A DNA stretch of 64,000 bases from Paraspadella gotoi (Eukaryota > Chaetognatha): the NCBI GenBank assembly GCA_051294375.1, contig CM119269.1, forward strand, positions 248,001-312,000. The letters run 5' to 3'. The translations under genes were made by a program, and so were the position numbers. Positions 23,583 to 34,332 of the stretch are shown here, in pieces; positions within the stretch are counted from its first letter, which is position 1, and every line of letters starts with the position of its first letter. The notes beneath the pieces were generated by a model that was given only the letters and a program-made list of their open reading frames with translations, did no database searches and was not told where the DNA came from.

Positions 23583-24468
23583 NNNNNNNNNNNNNNNNNN
23601 NNNNNNNNNNNNNNNNNNNNNNNNNNNNNNNNNNNNNNNNNNNNNNNNNNNNNNNNNNNNNNNNNNNNNNNNNNNNNNNNNNNNNNNNNNNNNNNNNNNN
23701 NNNNNNNNNNNNNNNNNNNNNNNNNNNNNNNNNNNNNNNNNNNNNNNNNNNNNNNNNNNNNNNNNNNNNNNNNNNNNNNNNNNNNNNNNNNNNNNNNNNN
23801 NNNNNNNNNNNNNNNNNNNNNNNNNNNNNNNNNNNNNNNNNNNNNNNNNNNNNNNNNNNNNNNNNNNNNNNNNNNNNNNNNNNNNNNNNNNNNNNNNNNN
23901 NNNNNNNNNNNNNNNNNNNNNNNNNNNNNNNNNNNNNNNNNNNNNNNNNNNNNNNNNNNNNNNNNNNNNNNNNNNNNNNNNNNNNNNNNNNNNNNNNNNN
24001 NNNNNNNNNNNNNNNNNNNNNNNNNNNNNNNNNNNNNGTCCGTTTCCCTCTCCCTGTTTATATAGAAGGACCCTACAAGTATGGTTATTAACTCCCTATA
24101 GATCATGGCTTTCCTATCAATGAACTAATCTAATATTCGATTATATATTTCTTTTAATATAGATATATATAGTATTATAATTTATATATATTTACTGATA
24201 ACTGTTTAAATTGTTGAAAAATTACCAATCTACTTTAAGTATTAGATCTTGGAATAATGACCTCCTCCTCCTTCCCCTCCTCCATCCCCTCCTTCTTCCC
24301 CTCCTACTTCCCCTCCTCCTTCCCCTCCTCCTTCCCCTCCTCCTTCTCTTCCTCCCTCTCTTCCTCCCCTCTGTCACGTGACTTTAGCAAAACATATCGA
24401 TTAACGAGTGACGTGGAAAAAGACGGATAAATTCGAACGCAAAATGCACGTGCGACGATAAAAACCTG

Positions 24469-24505
<37 letters not shown>

Positions 24506-24616
24506 NNNNNNNNNNNNNNNNNNNNNNNNNNNNNNNNNNNNNNNNNNNNNNNNNNNNNNNNNNNNNNNNNNNNNNNNNNNNNNNNNNNNNNNNNNNNNNN
24601 NNNNNNNNNNNNNNNN
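23583..24616. other. Two assembly gaps and intervening DNA
   Basis: Gaps at 23,583-24,037 (455 N) and 24,506-24,616 (111 N). Between them are AT-rich DNA, a CCTCCTTCCC-type array (24,260-24,370) and a GA array (24,472-24,505). Confidence 0.9.
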
Positions 24617-24814
24617 AATAAATAAATAGAAAATTTGTTCATTTCTATTTAAAATTCTTTTTCGCAAATCTTTCCATTGACAGATTTAAAATAATATGTA
24701 TTTTAATCTTGGTTTGGTTTTATATCTAGCACTATCAATCTAGATTAGTTCTATCAATCTAATCTATCTATTTCACCTCTTCTCGTTGCTATCATAACTT
24801 ACAAGGCTGCTCCA

Positions 24815-25010
24815 TATATCATCATGATGTCATCTTTCATCAATATGTCATCTTTCATCATGATGTCATCTTTCATCATAACATCAGTCAAATGTCTTCT
24901 TTCCCTTTTCCCTGAGAAAACTTGTCTTCTGTTCAAATTCTTATCTTATTTTTTTTTCAGACGGCGACAACCATTCAATGAAGATCAGAGAGAGAGAGAG
25001 GGAGAGAGAG

Positions 25011-25073
<63 letters not shown>

Positions 25074-25397
25074 GAAAGCGAAAAAGACATTTCCTCTCTC
25101 TCTCACTTCCCCTTTCTCTCTCTCCTCCTCTCTTTCTCTCTATCTCCCCCTCTCTCTCTTATATATTTATCATCATGATGTCATCTTTCATTCAATATGA
25201 TCATCTTTCATCATGTGTCATCTTTCATCATAACGCTCAGTCAAATGTCTTCTTTTCCCTTTTCCCTGACGAAAACTTGCTTTCTGTTCAAATTTTTCTT
25301 ATCTTATTTTTTTTCAGACGGGCGACAACCATTCAATTGAAGATGGAGGAGAGAGAAGAGAGGAGGGAGAGAGAGAGAGATAGATAGATAAAGAGAT

Positions 25398-25439
<42 letters not shown>

Positions 25440-25566
25440 CGAGAAAGCGAAAAAGACATTTCCTCTCTCTCTCACTTCCCCTTTCTCTCTCTCCTCCTCC
25501 TTTCTCTCTATCTCCCCTCTCTCTCTCTCCCCTCTATTCTTCCCCCTCTCTCTCCCTCTTTCTCTC

Positions 25567-25602
<36 letters not shown>

Positions 25603-25758
25603 CTCTCTCCTCTCTCTTCTCTCTCTCACCCCTCTATCTCTGCCTCTCCCCCTCTCTCCTCTCTCTTCTCTCTCTCTCTCCCTCTCTCTCCCCCCTCTCT
25701 CCTCTCTCTCTCTCTCTCTCATTCCGAAGCCAANNNNNNNNNNNNNNNNNNNNNNNNN
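24815..25758. repeat. Imperfect tandem duplication with GATA and CT arrays, ending in a 25-N gap
   Basis: 24,815-25,130 and 25,165-25,500 are near copies differing mostly by single-base insertions. Each has a roughly 18-bp ATGTCATCTTTCATCA repeat, the block CAGTCAAATGTCTTCTTT, CGACAACCATTCAAT, a GA run, a GATA array (25,010-25,071; 25,395-25,437) and AGAAAGCGAAAAAGACATTT. CT arrays follow to 25,725 and a 25-N gap at 25,734-25,758. This could be a real duplication or a noisy read patch beside the gap. Confidence 0.75.
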
Positions 25759-27300
25759 TGCTCAGTAAAAACGATTGAGGACGACATACTTCATCCCGCG
25801 ACCATAACCACGACTTGTTGTTGCTCGTCGTCAGATTTGTTTGCTTGTTCTGTATTAGAAGCGTTCTTTGCTGCTGTCGCCCTCCGTCGTTTCGTCAATT
25901 GATCCAATGCGATGAACGATGCACGATGAGATCATCTCCAACGTCTCAGTCAATCGTCATTCGCTGTCCGTCTGTCGTCGTTCGTTCGTCCCCATCCAAT
26001 GCACGAGTGTCCATTTCTTGACAGACGACGTTTTTCTCTCCTGCACGAATTCGTAGTCTAAGTCCCTGGGCAGTCCACGTGACCCTGATATCATCCCTTC
26101 CCTGCGGCTGGCTTGATGCGGCCGGTCTGATTGTCATCGCGCGGTATTGCCGGGCGGTGATGAGCAGCACGCGGATGCGTGAGCCGAATTCCGCCAATTT
26201 GAGTTTACATAACAAGAATTGAGATGCACGTCATACGTATGAGTTGATTCTCCAGGCAATTGACGAACATTGTTTTTAAAAACCTTGGGATAATGCCTGA
26301 GTCCAGGCTAATGGAATTTCTTCAGCCATCTCTCAGAGGCAATGAGGCAACGGGTTCCTTGTCTTTTGAAAGCAGCGCCATGGGCGCGTTTCTAGGGCCT
26401 GTCCTCAACGCTTTCTTTGGAGACAATCCCTGCTAACTTACAGGTCAAGAACTGATCGCTTAGCTCAATGAAGCCACCATGGGTATGACCGAAGTGTGTA
26501 CTACTCCTTAGGCGGTCGTGAACTTCCGCAACGCGATTAGAAAGCAAAAATGATAGAGGCAAAATGATTGTCTTTGGCTTAAGCGCGGCCAGGCAATCGC
26601 TTTTCTTTTTACACAAGTCACAACTGTTTGTTTACAATTCTCGCTCGAACGAACATGAAAGAACTCATTCGACTGAAACAACGACTACGATAATGTAGTT
26701 CTTGGTCGACAACCTGGTCAATTGCGATTCTCAAGTCTTGCCTCCCAAGTACCAAGTCGAATATTAGGTTATTGGATCGCAGCGAGAATTTACTTTGTGG
26801 TTTCAGAGTGACTATTTATGTATTTACTTTGCGTGACGAACCAAAAGAATGAAACGGGAAACAGTAACATATTATGTAAATTGAATTCAAAATCATTTCT
26901 GCCCCTAAAAAAAAAATAAAAATTTACTTTCCGAAAGGACACTAACAAAACTTAATTCAACACTTAATTATTTTAAAAAGAGAAAAAGAAAAATAATGTA
27001 TCAAAAAAGTTTTGCCCGTACGTGAAGCAGATACTATCTTTTCTACGACTGGCGACTCACTGGGAGGACCTCGCGGCGTTCACCCATTCACACGTCCCCC
27101 CCCTCAACGTTTCACCGCTCAGATACTCGACGGTTCACTTCCGGAAAACAAGTTCCCAAGAGGAAAATCGTTTGGGAAAAGTCAAAAGGCCGGCGGCGCG
27201 GCGGTTCGGAGGCTCCTTTCTAATGACTCTGGCAAAAAAAAAAACCCATAAAAATTCTAGTGGAATGCCCAACAAAGTTCTCATCCTCGACGGTTTAAAC
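25759..27300. other. No gene recognised
   Basis: Mixed-composition DNA, GC-richer than its surroundings at 26,000-26,200. A minus-strand frame (25,946-26,215) and another (26,392-26,616) have ordinary composition but no family match and no clear splice sites. Part may be noisy gap-fill to the right of the 25-N gap. Confidence 0.4.
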
Positions 27301-28295
27301 CCCGAAAATTGAAAACAAAGAAAGATGCTCAGTTAAGCAAATTTCCTTCTTTTCTTTCTTTCTTTTTGTTGCGGCGACGACGACGACAGGGATTGCACGA
27401 AGGCCTGGTCGACGATACGACGGACGACGACGTCGACGACGAGCGAGGACGCGTCCAAGATGCCAGTTTTCGCATCCGTCGGTCAGCCACGAGGATTCGC
27501 GCGCAGCCGTTGGCCCAACCTAGATCCCAGTTGGAAGACGAGCGTCGCGTGCCCGGTTTAGGACGTCGAACACAAAAAAAAAATCGCCAGAAATGTCGAA
27601 ACAAAGAAGAATGGGAAGAGCTTTGAAAGCGCCGTTTCAATGACATTATCTCTCTCTCTCTCTTCTCTCTCTCTTCTCTCTCTCTCTCTCTTCTCTCTTC
27701 TCTCTGCTCAGAAATACAGTCTCGCTTGAGCTGAATGCAAGCAACGACCGCGATTTACAGAGTCGGCCTCTCTCCTCGCTCCGATCTGTACCATCCACTG
27801 CTTTCTCACAGCTGGAGACTGCTGGCGATGCGGGTTTTCACAAGCAAACAAAAAAAAAATAAGGTAAATGGAAAAAACCTTTAGATTATTTTATCCTCTC
27901 TCTCCTCTCTCTCTCTCTCCTCCTCTCTCTCTTCTCATCTCTCTCTCCTCGCTCGTGCTCTCTCTTCTCATCTTCCTCTCTCCAGCTCGTGCTACCTCTC
28001 TGAGCTCTCTCTGCTCTGCGCTTGGCGACTCAGTGAGAGTCAAAAAAGTGTTTATGCTTCTCGTTTCGTTTTTTCGAATTTCTTCCTTTGAATTTTCTCA
28101 ATCGTTTTTCGGCGGCTTTTCATCGGGCGGAGATCGGAGGGGGGGGAGGGAGGAAGAGGAGGAGGAAAGGGAGGAAGAGGAGGAAGAGGGCAAGGATGAG
28201 AAGGGGAAGGAGGAGAAAGAGGAGAGAAGGGGAGAGGGAAGGAGAAGAGGAGAAATTCTCTTCGATGCCCCCTTGACGTATGACGTAGCAGGGAA

Positions 28296-28330
<35 letters not shown>

Positions 28331-28335
28331 GGCTG
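27301..28335. other. CpG/ACG-rich segment with CT and GGA arrays
   Basis: 27,370-27,620 is rich in CGA/GAC triplets and open on both strands. A short plus frame from an ATG at about 27,460 begins MPVFASVGQPRGFARSRW but has no known relative. CT arrays occur at 27,648-27,710, 27,895-27,960 and 28,300-28,330, and a GGA/GAA purine tract at 28,140-28,255. Confidence 0.45.
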
Positions 28336-28600
28336 GATGACACAGAGTCAGGATCGGGATCGACAAAAACAACGATAATTTGAACGATGGATTAATTGTT
28401 TAGGGTTTCGGTTAGGGATTGGGTTAGGTTAGGGGATAGAGATTAGAGATTAGGTTTAGGGATTAGGGTTAGGGATTAAGGTTAGGGATTAGGGTTGTCT
28501 TTCCCTACGCTACTATTACAACAACAAAATTCTGGCTTTCTGGGTGACTCGTCGGTCAAGATCGAGATCGACTGAAACGACGACGATAATTTGATCGATG
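28335..28600. repeat. Imperfect duplication flanking telomere-like repeats
   Basis: 28,333-28,390 and 28,540-28,600 share GATCG(G/A)GATCGAC, AACGACGATAATTTGA-like sequence and CGATGGA. The telomere-like block lies between them, so one unit may comprise a short unique segment plus the telomeric repeats. Confidence 0.6.
28402..28498. repeat. Interstitial telomere-like (TTAGGG) repeats
   Basis: Degenerate GGTTAGGGATTAGGG units, mostly TTAGGG and GATTAGGG alternating. TTAGGG is the ancestral animal telomere motif. The array is short and imperfect and lies far from either window edge, so it is interstitial. Confidence 0.7.
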
Positions 28601-28654
28601 GAGGAAGCAGCTGCGACGGTGAGAGCGACGACGACGCATAAAGCAGCAAAAGAG
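28598..28654 (+). CDS. Weak candidate first coding exon
   Basis: An ATG in good context (CGATGGAGG) opens MEEAAATVRATTTHKAAKE and meets a consensus donor, GAG followed by GTAAGT, at 28,655. No downstream exon in phase is recognised and the reading is low in complexity. It could equally be a chance frame in an ACG-rich segment. Confidence 0.2.
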
Positions 28655-29018
28655 GTAAGTTTTGTGCGCAGCAAGGGGGCATCAATGGAAAAATGTGCCC
28701 GTCCTCGTAGACTTCGTCATCGTCGTCTTTGTCATCATTGTTATTATCATCATCTTCATCGTCATCGTCGTCGTCGTCGTCGTCATCGTCATGCTCGAAG
28801 AAGATTCGATTAATTCAATTATATCGTTAACCAGTGGCTGCGCCAATACATGTAAATCGCTTTCAAAGGCTTAAACTGAACTGTTACTGCGGCAATAATA
28901 ATATTTTTTTAAATTTGCATCATTTGAAAAAAAAATTTCAGGGCGTAAGTAAATCGCTAAAGCGATTTACAATGACCTCAAAGAGAAATAAAGATATCAC
29001 TTTCTCAAAAAGATGCGG

Positions 29019-29060
<42 letters not shown>

Positions 29061-29755
29061 GAGAGAGAGAGAGAGAAGTGTAAGAAAAGAATAAGACAAA
29101 AACAAACAAAAACAGAAAAATAGACAGATACTATACAATGTTTTATAAATCATTGTCATTTTTCCCCAAATAAATTTTAAATATCTTTGTATCATCATAA
29201 GACATTGATTCTCGCCTGGAACCAAATCAGATAAAAGTAGAAGAGCAATCTCTGCGAAAATAGCATCGACGAATCACTTCACCCCTAAACAAATCAAACG
29301 AAACTTAACGAAACCCTGTAAATGATAGTCACATATTTAAAAAAGAATTTCACGAATAAACGCATATTTACGCATTCCGATTTTGCACGAATCTAATACA
29401 TTTTTATCTCCAAGAAAAAAAAAAAAAAACCCAAATTAATTTAAACATAAAAATTAAAAAGAATCGTTTCTGTTAGGGGGAGGGGGCGGCTGGCGGAAAG
29501 AAACAAAAAGTAAACAAAGTTCACTTTTGTCATTCGAGATTTCAACCTTGGACTTAAATGGATCATCGAACTTCGATTCTCGATCGTCGAATCTTTTTTA
29601 CCTCAAACTTTAATTATTCTTATCGAATAAATCTATATATATTCTTTTTTAAATGCCGTGTTTGTAGAATTATACAAAGATTGTTAACAAATCTTCTATG
29701 AATATTTTAAATCTTTCAACAATCTTTTTCTCCCCTCTCTCTCTTCTCTTTCTCT

Positions 29756-29787
<32 letters not shown>

Positions 29788-29791
29788 CTAG
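28655..29791. other. Intergenic or 5' intron sequence with GTC, GA and CT arrays
   Basis: CGT/CAT triplets at 28,710-28,790, a GA array at 29,020-29,075, AT-rich DNA, then CT arrays at 29,733-29,789. The last array ends in TAG and abuts the first recognised SLC22 exon. Confidence 0.6.
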
Positions 29792-29987
29792 AGCCATTAA
29801 CGCCAAACAACTTGACTCACTCTACTCACATCTAGGCCCCTGGGGATGTGTTCCCCTCGGGCCTTACTCCTCCAAATGACTGCGACGCGCGTGCAGTGCT
29901 TTTTGTTTCTTGCCAACGCGTTGGCGACGGTGCTGCCGCAGTTTCGCTGTGGGAACAAAGGAACTTCACGGGAGACATTCAACGCTA
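29792..29987 (+). CDS. SLC22 exon 1 (N-terminal segment and TM1)
   Basis: The acceptor is a CT microsatellite ending in TAG at 29,791. One frame reads AINAKQLDSLYSHLGPWG, typical of the SLC22 N-terminus. After a one-base shift near 29,850 the next frame reads RVQCFLFLANALATVLPQF then RCGNKG, matching TM1 and the first extracellular Cys. It ends in a GTAAGA donor with one base left over, which joins exon 2 in the reading frame expected for the family. That phase match is the main support for assigning this exon. Confidence 0.6.
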
Positions 29988-30422
29988 GTAAGACGGAGTG
30001 AATAAAATCTTTTTTTTCGGTGTATTCAGTGGTTTATGTCGTTTACTGTTGCTTAAAATGTAGGTTTTGAACCACGCTTTCTTCAATTTTAAACCATGCT
30101 AAATAAAGGATCATCCTCGGATCAAACCAGGATCTTTTGCCTCACTTACTTACGTTGAACTACAGTCACCACAGTGACATGAACACATAGATTTTCTAAC
30201 TACAGAAGGCTTCATATTATAAAATGTGGTACCTCTTTTTTGTGACCAGCACACGTTCCGAGGAAACTACTGGACCAAATTTATTGAAATTTAGTATGAA
30301 CGATCCCTATGTGAACATAAATAGAACTATCGAGGCGAATTTCAATATTTGACCCCTGAGCCGAGATATGGGGCCTCGGAGGGGTCACCCTTAGGGGTAA
30401 TAAATGGTCAAAATTTTTTTTT

Positions 30423-30460
<38 letters not shown>

Positions 30461-33400
30461 AACAGTTGCATAAATGTTTACGTTTTCACAAAAATGTATT
30501 AATTACCACAGAAATATTAGTTTACCTTAATTTTCAGCTTCATGAACATCAGCAGTTCAAGTCAGTTTTGGAATAATTTAGGAAAATTGGAAGTAAAATG
30601 ATGAACCATGCATCTTCAAACTATTCTTAATTATTAAAAATTTTTCAATTTTAGTTTTAAAATGTTTTTTTATATGTTTAAAACGTAAATGCACCTGATG
30701 CCACTTTAAAAATTCCAAAAAAATTTAAAAAAAATTTTTAGGTGTTTTTGGCCCCCAGGGGTCCACCCCCAGGGCCCTGTATCTCTTGTCAGGGGTTGAA
30801 TATTAAAATTTGCCTCGATAGTTCCATTTATATCGTCATTAAGACTCTAAATGTAAAATTTCATGAATTTCGATCAGGTAGTTTGGTAGGAACAGATTCT
30901 GGTCACAAAAAAGGGGTACCACATTTTATAATATGAAGCCTTCTGTAGTTTTTACCTAATCTATATGTACATGTCGCCGTGACTAAGGTGGTTCAACAGT
31001 AAGTAAATGATGTAAAAGTTCCATAGTTTTAATTCCGAGGATATTTTTTATTTAGTTGGGTTAAAAAGAAAAAGCTATTTGGATTGATAATTGTCTGTAG
31101 GTAATGTAATGATTAAACATAACATTCGTTATACAGATGTAAACATAGATGACTAAAAAGCTAATGCTTAAAAACTTCTGTATTACCTGGTATAATAGAT
31201 AATAATTATAATAGAGTAATAATGTGTTTTAAAAAATATGTTATGCATATGCTTAATTCTTTATTTTAAGAAAATAATATTTTATAAATTAATGGTATTT
31301 CTTGTCCAGCTCTTAATAAATCAATGATCAATTCTTTAAAAATCGCGATATTTTTTATTATTTTTTTTCAGTCGGCAAGGAGATTTGTCAGCATGGATGT
31401 CCTGGTAAAAACTGGACTTTTGAACAACCAGATTCTTTATTCTTTAACAACCCGAGTGGCGACTAATTTGCGAAGATGAATATCTTGTCAATTTGACGGA
31501 AAACTTTTTTCTACATTGGAAATCTTCTTTCAAGTCTTTTTAGTGGATGGTTAAGCGATAGGAAAGTTATTGTTTGAAATATGTATAAAAAATACTTTAA
31601 AAATATTATTTTTATTTTATAAATAGGTTTTTGGCAGGCGTCGAGTTATAATGGCATCCGCTTTGTTGTGCGCTATGCGGGATTGCAGGTGGCATGGGTC
31701 AATAATATTATTATTATATCGCAATAAGGTAAGTAAATTATTATGAAATGTTTACCTTTATAAAAATGGTCAACAAATATTAAATGCATTAATAAAATTG
31801 AATTAATTACTTTTATTTGGATAGAATTTTTTTGGGATTTGGTATTGCGGGCAATTTATTCATTGGACGTATATAAATGTGAAACTTTTTCATCAAAGCA
31901 TCGTGTTTGGGCTTTGCTTCTTGACCCTAGTTGGATGATGGCAGGAGTTATGCTTCCTTGGATTTCGTGAGTATGATTATCAATTATATATTATAAATTA
32001 TTTCGAGTTTAATATTAATTTTAAATTTCACTATTAGTTTATTTATTGTTGTAGTATTTTATATGAAATCGGTAAAAAGGCTAAAAAAATATAAAAAATT
32101 TAGGCTTAGAAATATAAATGGTACAGCAAGAGCATTAAAGCTTTAATTATAACTTTAAATACGCAAGTTAAATTTTAAGATTTAAATAATAAACTTTTTT
32201 TTGTCTTTCAAAAATTAAAGTTTGACTCTCTTTTCTAAAAGCGCCCTATTTCTTTTTATTTAATTTCTTTAATTTCTTTAATTCTAATTCTAACCCCGAC
32301 AATTTAATAATAACCTATATCTTTTCTTGATACAGTTACGCACTTCACTGGCGACAGTTCTGTCTAGTCATCTACGGCTGCACCGCCCTAGTCGTTCCCG
32401 CCGTCTGGTTCTGTCCAGAGACACCACCTTGGCTCTTTAAGAATGGAAGAGATGTTGAAGCAATTGAGATTCTGAAAGGAGCAGCAAAACAGAGAGGGAA
32501 ACATCTAGATTTGGAAGCCCTCGACATGGAAGGAGACATGAAAGGACATGGTAAGAGTTGTTAGTTTTAAGGGGACGTGGAATGGCAAGGGAATTAGTCA
32601 CATTTAGAGGCTTAATCATAGCTCGAGAAAGGAAGTCTAAGATACAATAAAGATTTAGGGAATGCAGGCATGGAAGGGGACATGGAAAAGCAAGGTAGGA
32701 TTTATCATTGATATATGCGAATTGCATATTATACACATACATTGATGAATAAATTAAAGATTTACAAACAATATTTATTTTTTTCAAGTCGAAACGCCCG
32801 ACTCCACTCCCCCATCCCTTACTCCTTCACCCACTGCCCATTCCTCCGCCCACTCCACGAACAACTCCAACGACCACAACCTCTTCCGCTCCACACAAGT
32901 CCTCTTCCCACTCATCATCGCTGGTCTTTTCTGGAGCACTCACAATCTCCTCTTCATTGGAGTTAACTTTTCTTACGCCACGCTTGCTGGGTTGAGTCGG
33001 ATTTCCTTCTTTCTTTGCTCGATACATTTTCATGAAGCTAACTATTAACTATTAACTATTTAAAAATTATCCTTTTATTCAATAATTAGGCTATTTTACT
33101 TTCTGACTTATGACTTGCTTTGATTGGTTACGACCTCAGTTTTAAAAAATAAATAAATACCATCGTTCTCTTACAAACTAGTTTATTAGCTTCTAGTATG
33201 TTGCCTTCCATATACATAAAATGGTTAAATATTTTTAATGGTTTTAATTAGATAATAGGGACCCTCCCTATATATTAATTACAGGAGACGAGATTTATTT
33301 AACATTAGACTTGGAATTAACTCAAATTCTACTTATTTTTTTCTTAATATTATACTCCCATGTAATTCCTACTTCTCTCCCGCTCCTCTACAGCAATCAA

Positions 33401-33969
33401 TATGTCACCTTCATGTTACTCCAACTGACCGAGATTCCCAATCGCCTGGTCGCGTTTGGCCGTCCTTGTCACTACCTCAGCAGGCGATGGGCGATGGCAG
33501 GCGGATCAGTTTTTGTCGGTGCCTGTTTCTTGATCATACCTGTGGCACGTTGGAGCGTGGACGGAGAATTGGATCAAGTGTGGCCGCGACTTCAGGAAGA
33601 TCTTCAACCTGGTTATCTCGTCGGATCGGCCATCAGCTGGAGACCCTTCACGCTTTCGGATTTCAGGTCAGATTCGGGGTTGAAAGGATCATTGAATTGA
33701 GTCACTATTTGGTTAATTAATTAATTAATTAATTAATTAATTAATTATTAATGACTTATTGTTTAAGAGAGAGTATAGATAGATATCATGAATATTAGAC
33801 TAGATTAGATTACATTAGATTAGATTACATTTATATGGAAGTAAGTTCTTTCCTTTCTTCTTTCTTTCTTTTTTATTTATTATCTTCTTTATTGTTAAAA
33901 TCTCCTTCCAATTGTATTTCTCATTTCTCCGACTTCGGACGCTTCTCCTTCTTCTTATTTTAAAACTCT

Positions 33970-34019
<50 letters not shown>

Positions 34020-34332
34020 CGTCTCGTCTTCTCACCTCCTTCCACCTCACAGCTCCAATTCTCAGGAGGGCTTCCCTGACCCGATTGTCTCGCAGCTTTC
34101 TCTTCGCGTGACGGGTTTCTGCGTCGCAACAATTGGGGCTTTATCTCTCCTACTTACGCCCCGACCCCGCGCCGTGGAGATCTTCTCGGACGCGTGTCGT
34201 CGTCGTCGCGTCGCCACCTGGCGCTGCGTGAGACGAAGGCGCGCCCATTCCGCAGACGATGGAGGAAGTGGGAGGCGAGGAAGAGGAGGAAGAGGAGGAA
34301 GAGGAAGAGAGGAGGTGGGGAGGAAGGAATAG
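29792..34332 (+). CDS. SLC22-family organic ion transporter gene (8 exons seen, with frameshifts)
   Basis: SLC22 proteins are 12-helix major-facilitator carriers that move organic cations, anions or zwitterions across the plasma membrane. Family signs in order are: an N-terminal LGPWG segment; a Cys-containing extracellular loop; PEWRLICEDEYLV (family TEWxLVC); SGWLSDR then FGRRRVIM (SDRFGRR motif); KHRVWALLLDPSWMMAGV; FCPETPPWLFKNGR (family PESPRWL..GR); and the TM7-TM9 region. Exons 5-8 join in phase across GT-AG introns. Exons 1-4 each need at least one single-base shift to keep the family reading. The region of TM10-TM11 (family AELxPT motif) is missing. The translation ends at 34,330-34,332. 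It may be a real gene with sequencing errors, or a decaying paralogue. No start exon upstream of 29,792 was found. Confidence 0.8.
30087..31066. mobile_element. Foldback element with about 340-bp inverted arms, in SLC22 intron 1
   Basis: The left arm (30,087-30,430) and the reverse complement of the right arm (about 30,725-31,066) align along their whole length. They include a perfect 33-bp match at 30,201-30,233 (the block around TTCATATTATAAAATGTGG), plus GAACTATCGAGGC, ACTAAATAAA/GCTAAATAAA and ATCCTCGGA. The roughly 295-bp centre starts with a poly-T run (30,427-30,459). No transposase frame exists. It is a non-autonomous DNA transposon of foldback or MITE type, or a diverged palindrome. 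Target-site duplications were not resolved. Confidence 0.75.
31372..31560 (+). CDS. SLC22 exon 2 (extracellular loop to TM2)
   Basis: The acceptor TTTTTTTTCAG lies at 31,371. In the frame set by exon 1 it reads GKEICQHGCPGKNWTFEQP; after a shift near 31,450 it reads EWRLICEDEYLVNLTENFF; after another near 31,511 it reads YIGNLLSSLFSGWLSDR. These are consecutive pieces of the SLC22 family (large loop Cys residues, TEWxLVC-like motif, TM2, SDR). The second shift falls in a T6 run. The donor is not canonical (GATAG followed by GAAAGT), so the end is approximate. Confidence 0.7.
31627..31728 (+). CDS. SLC22 exon 3 (FGRR motif, TM3)
   Basis: Reads FGRRRVIMASALLCA, the conserved cytoplasmic motif and start of TM3. 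A shift is then needed to read CGIAGGMG in the TM3 position. It ends in a strong GTAAGT donor. FGRR is part of the signature shared by SLC22 and other MFS carriers. Confidence 0.7.
31826..31967 (+). CDS. SLC22 exon 4 (TM4 to TM5)
   Basis: An early frame reads GFGIAGNLFIG, matching the TM4 RF..GFG.AG region. After a shift near 31,875 the frame reads KCETFSSKHRVWALLL and DPSWMMAGVMLPWIS, matching the (K/R)HR..... loop and TM5. The GTGAGT donor leaves TC, completed by the first base of exon 5. Confidence 0.75.
32336..32550 (+). CDS. SLC22 exon 5 (TM6 and PET-P-WL motif)
   Basis: Canonical TACAG acceptor and GTAAGA donor, with no frameshift. It reads YALHWRQFCLVIYGCTAL, then VPAVWFCPETPPWLFKNGR and EAIEILKGAAKQRGK. 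PETPPWL corresponds to the PESPRWL sequence that follows TM6 in SLC22 proteins, and the NGR...A..IL helix follows it as expected for the central cytoplasmic loop. Confidence 0.9.
32789..32990 (+). CDS. SLC22 exon 6 (central loop, TM7)
   Basis: In phase with exon 5 (one base carried over). A Ser/Thr/Asn/Pro-rich loop is followed by STQVLFPLIIAGLFWS, THNLLFIGVNFSYATLAG, which fits TM7 and the loop to TM8. The donor is GTTGAG, weaker than consensus but in phase with exon 7. Confidence 0.85.
33394..33666 (+). CDS. SLC22 exon 7 (TM8-TM9, then non-matching tail)
   Basis: The CAG acceptor joins exon 6 to give AGNQYVTFMLLQLTEIPNRL, the family's EIP motif in TM8, then RRWAMAGGSVFVGACFLIIP (loop Arg pair and TM9). 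The last 40 or so codons (for example DQVWPRLQEDLQPGYLVGS) have no hydrophobic TM10 and do not resemble the family in any frame. The GTCAGA donor leaves AG, which exon 8 completes. Confidence 0.8.
33667..34052. other. SLC22 last intron with simple repeats
   Basis: Contains a TTAA array (33,716-33,748), a TAGATTAGATTACAT repeat (33,800-33,832) and CT arrays (33,968-34,020). No further exon that could supply TM10-TM11 is visible here. Confidence 0.7.
34053..34332 (+). CDS. SLC22 exon 8 (last helix and repeat-encoded tail)
   Basis: Acceptor CCTTCCACCTCACAG. In phase with exon 7 it reads SNSQEGFPDPIVSQLSLRV and TGFCVATIGALSLLL, like TM12, then PRPRAVEIFSDA where the family has PET.GR.LP.T..D. 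An Arg-rich stretch follows. From about 34,262 the frame enters the purine-rich minisatellite (GRRGRGGRGGRGREE), and the stop codon is inside its first units. Confidence 0.6.
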
